From positions 1 to 34,604 of the forward strand of contig JAFREE010000207.1 in NCBI GenBank assembly GCA_019400425.1: a DNA stretch of 34,604 bases. Reading direction: 5' to 3'. The translations under genes were made by a program, and so were the position numbers. This stretch comes from Hymenochaete sp. R1. Taxonomy: Eukaryota > Basidiomycota > Agaricomycetes > Hymenochaetales > Hymenochaetaceae. A model generated the notes under the pieces. That model was given only the letters and a program-made list of their open reading frames with translations, was not told where the DNA came from and did no database searches. This document shows positions 21,558 to 31,265 of the stretch, in pieces (position 1 is the first letter of the stretch; each line of letters begins with the position of its first letter).

Positions 21558-23832
21558 TCAAATCTCCGCCTTCCTCCTCCTGGAAAGGACCTTAGCAAAG
21601 GGGTTCGGCATCACAGTTGTTCGTTGATAGATATTCGCCGGCCTCTTTCCCTCCTGTCCGTTCTCCAACTTCATATCATAATTCAGCACCAAGTAACACA
21701 TCATCGCCTTCAGCTCGTTCACAGCGAAGAACCGCCCGGGGCATGCGTGTCGTCCATGTCCGAATGCTAGATACTCCGGAGACGTATTGACCATCTGGTG
21801 TTTATTCGCTTCGTCTGTGGAGGAGGACCGGATATCGGAGAAACGGAAGGGGTGGAAGGTGGTTGGGGAGGGGTAGATAGCTGGGTCGGAATGCGTGGCG
21901 GCGAGGTTGGCGGCGAGGAATGTACCGGTGGGGAGGAAGGAGCCGTCGGAGAGGGTGAAGTCCGACATGACCTTGCGGTTGAGTGCGACCAGGCTGACGC
22001 CGTTGAGACGTTGGCTCTCCTTCATGAAGCTGTCGAGCTTCCACATTTTGGTCATGGCTATTTTTGTCCAGCCGTCTTCGGCGATGACTCTGGAGATTTC
22101 CTCTCGGAGTGGTTCGAGGAATTGCGGCTCTGCGGCGAGGTGAAAAAGGGAATGAGTGAAACTCTAATACCGAGGAAGAGTGGACGTGAGTTGTAATTCC
22201 AAAGGCGATAAGGGTAGAGCTTTACATACGAATGAAGACGTGTGGATAGCAGCGAAGTTGATTCCCAGAATTCTCATCGTTAGTTCGTAGACATCGCGCC
22301 TCTCATCCTCGGGAGCTTCGTCGATGAGCCAGGAGATCATATCGACCTAGAAAAAGGCGAGAATCATATTGAAAACAATGCAAATGCTGGAGTATAGACG
22401 CAGACTTACGGGTTTTTCTGGCCAATTACCTTTAGTTTCGTCTAGCATTCGGAACCGCTCCTCGAATATGGGGCCAAGATGCTTCATTGCTTTGTGAACG
22501 CTGTCGGGCGTCGTACACATTAAGCGTCCGACGATTCTGTCGCGATAATCCGGCATAAATCACATTTGGTCAATATACTGGCATGAGAGACCTTAGAAGA
22601 CAAAAAACTTACGGCTGAGTCCATCTCGGATATTTGTTGATTGTTTGCATGATATTACTGACGTCGATTGCGAATTGTACATTGATGCCTGTATAGTCTT
22701 TATTCCTACCTGAAGGGTGAGAGATACGAGTCCAAAGCTCAAATTTCGCCCAGTCGCTATTTTGTTGCATTAAGACATACAGAGAGGCGCTCCAACAAAA
22801 ATCCTGTTACTGGCGCGACATACAACTTCGCGCATTGTCGAGAGGGCAGGGGCGGATATCCAGTCTATCATCGTCGATGGTTCAATGGTTTAGCGCAACT
22901 TCGAATTACAATCACCAACGCCAACGTACCGCCTTCCTTCTCCGCAGCCGAGAACACATCCGTGAACGCGAGCTCAATCTCATCACAAATATCTTCGAAT
23001 TTTGTCGTCAGACTCCGTGTGAGTTGATTCCGGACAATGTGTAAATGGTAATCTTGCCGCGAGGCTTTCTCGCCGAAGATGTAGTTCAGGCCAACGAGCT
23101 GGTGATGATCCGGATTTTGCATTGTTTACCGACGCCCGCCGGTTGGAATTGGGGAACCCGATATCAAATTCGAGGATCAAAACGCGTACGTTATGTTTGA
23201 AAAAGAATGCATTTGAATTTCGGCAAATGTCATTGGATGAAATAATGAACGATTAGCGAAAATTCATAGAACCACTTTGAAATCAACGCACTTCATTCGT
23301 TGCCTCCATGAAGGAAACGACATTGTCCGGTGCTCTACGAACCTCCTCGATCAGCTCTGGCTTTTGAATGATGGTCGTCCATCGCTCCATATCAGCGACT
23401 TTGAATGTTTTCCTTCCGTACTACAGAGCTGCCCGATCAGAGAGGGACCATAAATGAGCCAGTTCAAAGCTTGATGACTCACTTTATCATAGCAGCGTTC
23501 AAGCACGGCCCTTGCATTGTCTACATATTCGCGAGCGGTTATAAACGAGGAGAAGATGCCTGTATGACCTTCTGTGATAACATCGACTCTTGATCCATCC
23601 TGAATGAACCTATAAACAAGGAATCGAGCAAATCGTTGTGGCTAAGAGAACACACCGCAATACGGTACCGCTTGAAAGGTTTGTAGAGCTGGGCCAATGC
23701 AACCAGTACAACTAAGGTCCAACCAATTCTGGAAGGAGTAGCCTGTTCAATGAGCTGGGTAAGCTTGGATTCAAAGTCTGGATCCTGGACGATGGACAAG
23801 AGAGGTTGCGAGGCATTCAAGTTGAAGTCCAT
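21558..23832 (-). CDS. Cytochrome P450 (array copy 1)
   Basis: Heme-thiolate monooxygenase of the fungal ent-kaurene-oxidase-like type; no CYP family is assigned. It probably sits in the ER membrane and uses a P450 reductase. Nine exons in coding order: 23656-23832, 23483-23599, 23292-23420, 22930-23098, 22781-22864, 22613-22709, 22410-22536, 22230-22346 and 21558-22163; 540 residues. The N-terminal anchor is at about 36-50 (IGWTLVVLVALAQLY). The I-helix reads NFAAIHTSS (His335 where many P450s have an acidic residue). The ExxR motif is KESQR (Glu388, Arg391), then FHPFRF, and the heme loop FGHGRHACPG with Cys480. The start was set at MDFNLNASQ by alignment with the other copies; an ATG ten codons earlier is in frame. 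Unlike its neighbours it has no intron between LNGV and NRKVM. Confidence 0.93.
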
Positions 23833-23912
23833 AATGTGATGCTCCACACTGGCACGAGTCACTAACGGTGAAGATGGAGGAAAGGAGCAAGCCTATCCAC
23901 CGTCATTCCTTT

Positions 23913-23920
23913 TATTTATA
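23913..23920 (-). promoter_or_regulatory. TATA-like box of P450-1
   Basis: Read on the minus strand the sequence is TATAAATA, about 80 bp upstream of the chosen ATG. The surrounding block (CATTCC followed by TTTTATTTAT on the plus strand) recurs about 80 bp upstream of P450-2 (near 27333-27350), with one extra C. Core-promoter use is inferred. Confidence 0.5.
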
Positions 23921-23947
23921 TCCGGCCTTATGTCGCATATGAATTGT

Positions 23948-23997
23948 TCGCACGACGGACGAAAGTGCGACTATCAGCTTCGTTTACTGGTCATGCG
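23948..23997. promoter_or_regulatory. Dyad TCGCAC-N11-GTGCGA plus TGGTCATGCG, upstream of P450-1
   Basis: TCGCAC (23948-23953) and its exact reverse complement GTGCGA (23965-23970) flank an 11-nt centre containing CGGACG. After 17 nt comes TGGTCATGCG (23988-23997). The same arms, the same 11-nt centre length, the same 17-nt gap and the same 10-mer occur upstream of P450-2. This is a good candidate for a dimeric transcription-factor site. Confidence 0.6.
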
Positions 23998-24638
23998 AAT
24001 GATGCTCCTTCTTTCCATTCGCCCAATTAGCTTGATCGATCCCCTCTGTTTGCGCCGTCTGTTGGAGACAATCAATTGGCCGACATTGAGCAGCACCACA
24101 AGTGTATTCTTGTTTTTGTTTGCCCTCTTCACCGTTCGTTCACCGAACTGTGCCCAATGAGGAGACGGGTGATAAACATATCGTGGAACCGCACGGACGC
24201 CTGGGAGTGTACTAGCGCCTAGGGAATCCGAAGGAATCGGCAAGAGGCATCACGTAGCGTGATAGATCCGCCTCGTTTAGCGACAAGAATATGAATGGCG
24301 CGTCCCCGAGTCGCGCTCTTTTCTGACATTGTTCAGTGAGAGGAGCCTTGAGGTGCCAGCGAAGGATGGTGACCCGAGAAATATTTATAAGTCCCCTTGA
24401 TGCCCTCTACTTGTCGTGCACACACCCGGCAATCATGGTAAAATTTACGAGAGAGAAAGCGTATGCCGAGTGGACTTTGTCTTTTCTAGTATTGGGCTGT
24501 TTAGAAACCTGCATAACAATGTAAGGATGACTAGGGATTAAGATGATACTCACACTCTGCAAGTGCAAGTGAAGGTTGGAATGAGAACGTTGCGAAAGTG
24601 TGCCAGGCACCAACTTGATTGCGAGTCGCATATATATA

Positions 24639-24670
24639 AGCAACACGAACACATGACTTCGCGTGGTCGC
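24639..24670. promoter_or_regulatory. Recurrent 20-nt block plus GCGTGGTCGC
   Basis: Positions 24639-24658 match 33990-34009 (far upstream of P450-4) at 19 of 20 bases. Two bases later comes GCGTGGTCGC (24661-24670), which contains CGTGGTCGC, the reverse complement of the recurrent 9-mer GCGACCACG. The role is unknown; it may be a duplicated upstream regulatory segment. Confidence 0.45.
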
Positions 24671-24996
24671 GATCTCTTCCTCCTTTCCCTGAAACGCAAG
24701 TCGATGGGTACGAATTGACTGGAGGGGGAGGCAAAAGCATCACTAGAGGGACGGGGGTCTCTTTTGGCAAAGCCAGTAGTTGTTCCCTAGAAGGTATGCA
24801 TCCAATCGAACTTATATTTAGTATGAATGAATTTACTTAATTTACAGCAGCGGACAGCATTGATAGTGATATTGTGATAACTCTCGAAGGACGATGACAT
24901 ATCGAGAGTAGAGTTAAAATATTGAAAAGTAAACAGAAAAATAAAAAGGTATGCATTGTCCCTTAAGCCCCGAAATGGTGATATGAGTTTTTGAAA

Positions 24997-27260
24997 TCAA
25001 ACATCCGCTTTCCTCCTCCTGAAAAGAACCTTCGCGAAAGGGTTTGGCATCACGGTTGTTCGATGATCAATATTCGCTGGTCTCTTCCCTTCCTGTCCGT
25101 CTTCCAACTTCACATCATAGTTTAGTATCAGATAGCACATCATCGCTTTCAACTCATTCACAGCGAAGAACCTTCCTGGACATGCATGTCGACCGTGTCC
25201 AAACGCCAAAAACTCTGGAGAAGTGTTAACCATCTGGTGTTTGTTCGCTTCTGTCGTCGAGCTGGAGCGAATGTCGGAAAAACGGAAAGGCTGGAAGGTG
25301 GTTGGTGAAGGGTAAATGTCTGGGTCGATGTGCGTCGCAGCGAGATTCGCGGCGAGATGAGTCCCGGTGGGAAGGAAGGTTCCATCAGAAAGGGTAAAAT
25401 CAGACATGACCTTGCGATTGAGTGCGACTATAAATGCGCATAGTTCAATTGTCAGTCTGAGATTCGACGATAGCTAAAAAAAATGGAAACTAAAAGCTCG
25501 TACCTAAATTGACGCCGTTGAGGCGTTGGCTCTCCTTCATAAAGCTATCGAGCTTCCACATTTTCGTCATCGCGATCTTTGTCCAGCCATCTTCAGCGAT
25601 AGCCTTAGTGATTTCTTCACGCAGTGGTTCGAGGTACAGTGGCTCAGCAGCAAGATGGTAGAGTGCGTGAGTAAAGCTCTGAAGGATAAAGTACATGCAA
25701 TGTCAGACAATTTCGACTCTGAAAGCAAGATGGGGCGAGGGAGGACGTACAAACGATGACGTATGGATGGCCGCAAAATTGACTTGCAGGATACGCATAG
25801 TCAGATGATAGATACTGCGCTTTTCGCACTCAGGAGCTTCGTCGAGAAGCCATGAAATCATGTCAACCTAGAATATCAACCGCGCCGATGAGTAAATATG
25901 AGATCGAAAAAAGAAACGCATGAAAGCAAATGCACAGGCTTATCTGGCCAATTCCCATTTGTTTCGTCTAGCATTCGGAAGCGTTCTTCAAAGATAGGGC
26001 CGAGTTGTTCCATGGCTTTCTTCACACTATCAGGCGTTGTGCATATCCAACGCCCAACAAGACTTTTCAATTGATGAGCGATTAATTTTTGAAATCAGAC
26101 TAGAGAGCATCAGTGAAGAAAACAACTCACGGTTGAAGCCATCTGGGGTACTTGTTAATCGTTTGCATCATGTGGCTTACGTCCGATGCGAACTGAATAT
26201 TGAGGCTCGTAAACTCTTTTTGCCTGCCTGGGTGCACGACAAATACCTCAGGACTGGATTATGATAGGAGTGAGATGACTCTCACAAAGAGGTGCTCCGA
26301 CAAACAGCCTGTTGCTGGCACGACAAACTATCTCACGCACAGTCGAGAGAGCGTGGACGGCTACCCAATCTATAATAACCCAAAATCCGATGTTTCAGGC
26401 TTAGACAAGAAACGCACGCTCGAAACGAAAACTCACCATTTTCTCTCTCTGGGAGGGGTATCACGTCTTTGAATGCAAGTGTAACTTCATCGCATATGTC
26501 CTCAAACTTCGTCGTCAGGCTCCGCGTGAGCTGGTTCCCAACAATATGCCCATGATAGTTGTCCCGGGATTCTCTCTCACCAAAAATATAGTTCAGGCCA
26601 AACAGCTAGTTGGAATAATCCAGCGTTCAACGATAATTGAGATTTCGCGTGGTTTTTCAGGAGTTCGTTGTTTTGAATTCAAAATAATCAGCGATTCCAT
26701 AAGAAGCAACGATTCGAAAGTTCGCAAACCTCGATGGTTGCATCCATGAACGAGACAACGTTATCCGGCGCTTTCCGGACTTCTTCAATCAATTCTGGCT
26801 TTTGAAGGATGGTCGTCCATCGCTCCATGTCAGCGACTTTGAAGGTCTTCCTATCGTACTGCGAAATCAATCAATATTGAAGGCAAAAGCGGCTCAGTCT
26901 TCGAAAAGCCTACCTTCTTGTAGCAACGCTGAAGTACCAGTCGTGTGTTGTCGACGTATTCACGTGCCGTAATGAATGATGAGAAGATGCCTGTATTGCC
27001 TTCTGTTAGGACATCGACTCTCGAGCCATCCTGAGAAAGTCCGTCAGAATGAATAATATCGAAGGTGATCTGGTACGAAATTCACGTACACCAATGCGAT
27101 ATTGTTTAACGGGTTTGTAGAGTTGAGTCAAAGCGACCAAAATGACCAGAGTCCACCCTATTCTAGAAGGCGTAGCTTGCTCTGAAAGCCGGGCGAGCTT
27201 GGCCGCAAAACTCGAGTCTTGGACAATGAACAGAAGAGGCTGCGAAGAGTTGAATTCCAT
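24997..27260 (-). CDS. Cytochrome P450 (array copy 2)
   Basis: Closest to copy 1 in its N terminus (SSQPLL-IVQ, EQATPSRIGWTLV) and in TRSLTTKFEDICDE. Ten exons in coding order: 27090-27260, 26914-27030, 26730-26858, 26437-26605, 26286-26369, 26131-26227, 25936-26062, 25751-25867, 25504-25678 and 24997-25427; 538 residues. The start MEFNSSQ aligns with the other copies. ExxR is KESQR, the heme loop FGHGRHACPG has Cys478, and the I-helix is NFAAIHTSS. Exon 3 ends with a weak GTTTGC donor, but phase and homology support it. The intron absent from copy 1 is present here (25428-25503). No stop or frameshift was found, so it should encode a working enzyme. Substrate unknown. Confidence 0.93.
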
Positions 27261-27390
27261 AACGGATTGTTGGAAAGTCGTTGGGATCAGTGGGGAAGAA
27301 CGAAGCACAACAGTGTCGTTCTCTTTCCCCGCATTCCCTTTTATTTATTATTTTCCCCGTCCTCATCCAATCTCAATGTTTCCATAGGTT

Positions 27391-27440
27391 TCGCACGCCG
27401 GACGGAAGTGCGACCACGGGTGTCGCGCGGTGGTCATGCG
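27391..27440. promoter_or_regulatory. Dyad TCGCAC-N11-GTGCGA plus TGGTCATGCG, upstream of P450-2
   Basis: The arms are at 27391-27396 and 27408-27413, the 11-nt centre contains CGGACG, and TGGTCATGCG is at 27431-27440 after the same 17-nt gap as in P450-1. The right arm overlaps a GCGACCACG 9-mer at 27410-27418. The module is 131-180 bp upstream of the ATG. The geometry is kept while the bases in the 17-nt gap differ, suggesting selection on the sites. Confidence 0.6.
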
Positions 27441-27873
27441 TGTGATGTTTGTTTTCCTTCGCGCGCGATCGTGTCCGAATCGTTTCCATTTGTCGGGCCG
27501 TCCATATGTCATTTCCGGCTGCTGCTCCAATCGGCCCACTAATCATGCCTTGATCTCGACAATCATGCCACGTTTAATTATGAACATTGGAAGAAACATG
27601 GGAACATCGAGATCCTGCAGCGACTTGAATGCGGTTTGAGGGCAAAGTTTGCTGCCGATCGGACGGACTCTTTTTGTCGAGTCCCTCCTAGTCTTCCTTG
27701 GCATGGTTACTTGCGGTCACGACTAGGCGACCCGATAAAATCGAGCATTAGAGCTCGGAGCATATCAACATTGTCGTCAGGCTGAAGGATTGAGTGTAAG
27801 AAGAGAAGCGGCTTGAAGTTCAAGTTGGTGCTCTCGATCTCTCTGCCGTGCGTGTGAAGCTAACGTAAGCGAC

Positions 27874-27899
27874 GCGACCACGTGAATTTGCGTGGTCGC
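27874..27899. promoter_or_regulatory. Perfect 9-bp inverted repeat GCGACCACG...CGTGGTCGC
   Basis: The arms are at 27874-27882 and 27891-27899 with an 8-nt AT-rich centre. The same 9-mer occurs singly at 27410-27418 and, reversed, at 24662-24670. It lies about 615-640 bp upstream of P450-2. It may be a second regulatory site type in the array. Confidence 0.5.
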
Positions 27900-28311
27900 A
27901 ACTCATTAATTAATATTCTAAAGAAAAAGATTTTGCACTAGTACTGGTACTGGTGGTCACTACTGCAGGCCTTAGTCCAAGCCAACTGGCTATCTGAGTA
28001 CGGATCTTTACTTTCTTGATTGTTAATTTCGGCCCAGTCCTACCGGCGCAGCTTCACTGCTTTCAGGTACCAGTGGTTTGTGTCTTCATATGCCGCAACA
28101 TCCTTTTCATTCAGAAATTCAGAGCTGAAAAATTTAGCAAGAATTCTTCACATAATTGTCAAATCTAAATCACAATACAAAGCAACATTTCAGCTAGTAG
28201 GACATACAACTTGCTATGTATACACTGAAGACAGAGAAACGAGGGGACATATCAGCGCGTACCTCAGTTTCTTAGAGATCTCGCCGCAACTACTATTCAC
28301 AAATCATACTA

Positions 28312-30638
28312 TCATATTGAATAATCCGTCTTCCTCTTTCGAAGACGAATTTTCGCGAAAGGGTTTGGCATGACCGTCGTCCGGTTATAGAAGTTCAGCG
28401 GTCTCTTCCCTTCCTGTCCCTCATCCAGTTTGATATCATAGTTTAATACCAAATAACACATCATAGCCTTGAGCTCGTTCACAGCAAAGAACCTTCCCGG
28501 ACACGCGTGTCGACCGTGCCCAAACGCTAAGAACTCAGGCGATGTATTGACCATCTGGTGTTTATTCGCCTCAGATGTGGAGGAGGAACGCATGTCGGAG
28601 AAACGGAAGGGTTGGAATGTATTTGGTGAAGGATAAATTTCCGGGTCGGCATGCGTGGCAGCTAAGTTAGCAGCGAGGAAGGAACCGGCAGGGAGGAAGG
28701 TGCCATCTGAAAGTTTGAAATCGGACATGACTTTGCGATCGAGATTGACTGCAAGAAACGAATGAGATATAACGAATTTTGGAAATGAAGATCTAGACTC
28801 ATACGTAATTGGACACCGTTGAGGCGTTGGCTCTCCTTCATAAAGCTGTCAAGCTTCCACATCTTTGTCATCCCAATCTTTGTCCAACCGTCTTCCGATA
28901 TGACCTTGGAGACCTCTTCACGGAGCGGTCCGAGATATTGCGGCTCCGCGGCAAGGTGAAGAAGCGCGTGGGTAAAGCTCTGTAGGGCGAAGCGAACGCA
29001 ACGTTGGATGGTTTTAATTTCGGTTGACGTTGTGAAGTAGTAGATATACGTACGAATGAGGATGTGTGGAGAGCGGCAAATACGACTTCTAAAATGCGCA
29101 TAGTCAAAAGGTAGATATTGCGTCTTTCACGCTCAGAAGCTGCCTCAAGGAGCCACGAGATCAGATCAACCTGAGGATGACGGAATCAGCAGCTGCACCC
29201 GTTATCAAGAAATGAGATGGGAAGAATGGATATCAATTTTAAGAATGCTCACAGGCTTGTCCGGTCCGTTCCCATTCGTGTCGTCCATCATCCTGAAGCG
29301 CTCTTCGAAGACAGGGCCGAGATGCTCCATTGCTGTCTTCACGCTGTCGGGAGTTGAGCGTATCATCTGCCCGACAAGACTGATTGAACAATAGTGGAAC
29401 AGTTCAGTAGACAAGGTCATATAATAAAAGAAAAAAAAAATATAACTCACGGTTGAAGCCACCTTGGGTACTTGTTGATTGTTTGCATCCTGATACCCAC
29501 ATCCGTCGCAAACTGTATACTGAAGCTTGTGAACTCCTTCTGCCTGCCTAGGAACAAAACAAGTCAGAGCGGAGTCGATCACTGTGAGTTTGAGTCGGAA
29601 CTCACAAAGAGGGGCACCGACGAACAGCCTGTTGCTAGCACGACAAACCACCTCACGCACGGTCGAAAGTGCGGGAACAGCTACCCAGTCTATAGTGATT
29701 TGATGTCCCAAGAACTCATACCGTCAACAAGTAGTGCAAAGCTGGGGCTTGGGACGCACCATCTTCTCTCTCTGGTATTGGTATAACGTCATTGAATGCA
29801 AGTGTAATTTCATCGCAAAGGTCGTCGAATTTTGTCGTAAGACTCCGAGTGAGTTGATTCCCAACAATATGCGCGTGATAATTCTCGCCAGGTTCTTTCT
29901 CGCCGAAAATGTAATTCAGGCCGAAAAGCTGGTCATGGACAAAACGCCAAAGTCGTGAAACAGTTGTAGTAAGCCAGATTGAACATTAAGTAAAATAAAT
30001 CGTGTATGCCGTTTTTTCAAATGTACACATAAGAGACGCCGACCATCATTTAATTGAGTCAGTGATGGGCGATAATCGATCGATTTCTTGAAGCGTACCT
30101 CTTTCGCTGCCTCCATGAACGAGACTACATGATCGGGTGCTTTACGAACTTCCTCAATAATCTCTGGCTTCTGGATGATGGTCGTCCACCGCACCATGTC
30201 CGCAATTTTAAATGTTTTCTTTTCATACTGCGAGTCCGCTCAGAAAGATGGTGAAAGTTGATCGATGCTTAATAACGTACCTTCGTGTAGCATCTTCGAA
30301 GCACCAATCCTACATTATCAACGTAATCCCGCGCGGAGATGAACGACGAGAAGATGCCGGTATGGCCCTCTGCAATAACATTCACCCTTGACCCGTCCTT
30401 CACCATGACGGAGTCATAGACTTGTAAGCATGAATATTTTGAGAAACAGGTTAAGAAGCCCTCGTACTGCGTTGCGATACTGCTTGAATGGTCTGTACAG
30501 TTGAGTTAATGCAACCAACCCAACCAAGCTCCAACCAATTCTAGAAGGTGTGACCAGTCCTTGAAACAGAGCTACATCAGGTACAGAGTCCAAGTCCTGA
30601 GTGAAAGCCTTAAGAGGTTGCGATATGTTGAGATCCAT
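28312..30638 (-). CDS. Cytochrome P450 (array copy 3)
   Basis: Ten exons in coding order: 30468-30638, 30281-30397, 30099-30227, 29760-29928, 29606-29689, 29451-29547, 29253-29379, 29054-29170, 28805-28979 and 28312-28748; 540 residues. It begins MDLNISQPL; the membrane anchor is IGWSLVGLVALTQLY. ExxR (KESQR) and the heme loop FGHGRHACPG (Cys478) are intact. The I-helix reads VFAALHTSS, slightly different from the other copies. The conserved GNWPDKP is GNGPDKP here. It pairs with copy 4 by KTFKIADMVRWTT and KAPDH-VSFME. The first exon ends at GTACGA and the second starts after GTGAAG, a weaker acceptor supported by phase and by DGSRV homology. Confidence 0.92.
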
Positions 30639-31265
30639 GAAGCAGGTAACACTGGTGCGCAGAGGGGACGGGGGAAAGATAAGCGTTTGTACAGTCCTGC
30701 CTTTTGTACCCGAATCTTTAATCCCGAGCGCCTCTACGACTAGTTCGCGCGTTTGAACCGGACGGAGGTATAGACACCATTAAAAACTTACGGCAGAAGG
30801 TGTGGTCGCCGCAAGCATACGCAGCGAAATCAAGGTCACGTACTTGAGTACCCTACCACTAGAACTCCGGGCAATAGGGCAAGTCGGGCATGCTTTAAAG
30901 GGTGATTTTGTATGGATGAAGTTGGCCGCTCTTGAATATCTGTCTTCGTGGCATGAGATGATACACCGAGAGGTTATTGTTCCCTCGTTTAGAAGTGTCA
31001 AGCCGTATCACCGTGATCACGGCTCAATTGAAAAGTGAAGGGAGACGCCGGCTACTCGAGGAGCTGAGCAACGCGACCATGACTGCACGTGTACAGGGTC
31101 ACCCCATTTTCGGTGGCTTTCCTATAGTCGGGATGATGCACATATTACATGTAGATAAGTTAAAGCTTCAACACTATGACTCATGCCCATCTGTATTAAG
31201 ACGTAGGAAGGTCATGAGCAAAATAGATAGCGTGAAGAATTGACGATTGTTCCGAACCTTCGTAC
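30639..31265. other. Intergenic region between P450-3 and P450-4
   Basis: Upstream of P450-3 there is a diverged form of the dyad region: TTCGCGCG (30744-30751) and CCGGACGGA (30758-30766), without the GTGCGA arm. CGGGCATGC at 30885-30893 is shared with the region upstream of P450-4. No gene was seen. Confidence 0.6.

Larger units (their letters stand above)
23833..24996. other. Intergenic region between P450-1 and P450-2
   Basis: Holds the P450-1 promoter (TATA-like box, dyad and downstream block listed separately) and the 3' end of P450-2. Other elements are a 6-bp stem ATCACG/CGTGAT near 24250-24264, a GCGTGGTCGC copy at 24661-24670, and a 20-nt block at 24639-24658 that recurs upstream of P450-4. 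Short frames here show no conserved protein. Confidence 0.6.
27261..28311. other. Intergenic region between P450-2 and P450-3
   Basis: Contains the P450-2 promoter: the TTTTATTTATTA block near 27339-27350, the dyad module at 27391-27440, and a perfect GCGACCACG inverted pair at 27874-27899. The remainder to 28311 is the P450-3 3' end and unassigned sequence; the frame at 28020-28373 overlaps P450-3 antisense and is not supported. Confidence 0.6.

Noticed and set aside
28020..28373. 117-codon plus-strand frame between P450-2 and P450-3
   Set aside because: It overlaps the P450-3 3' end in antisense and has no domain.
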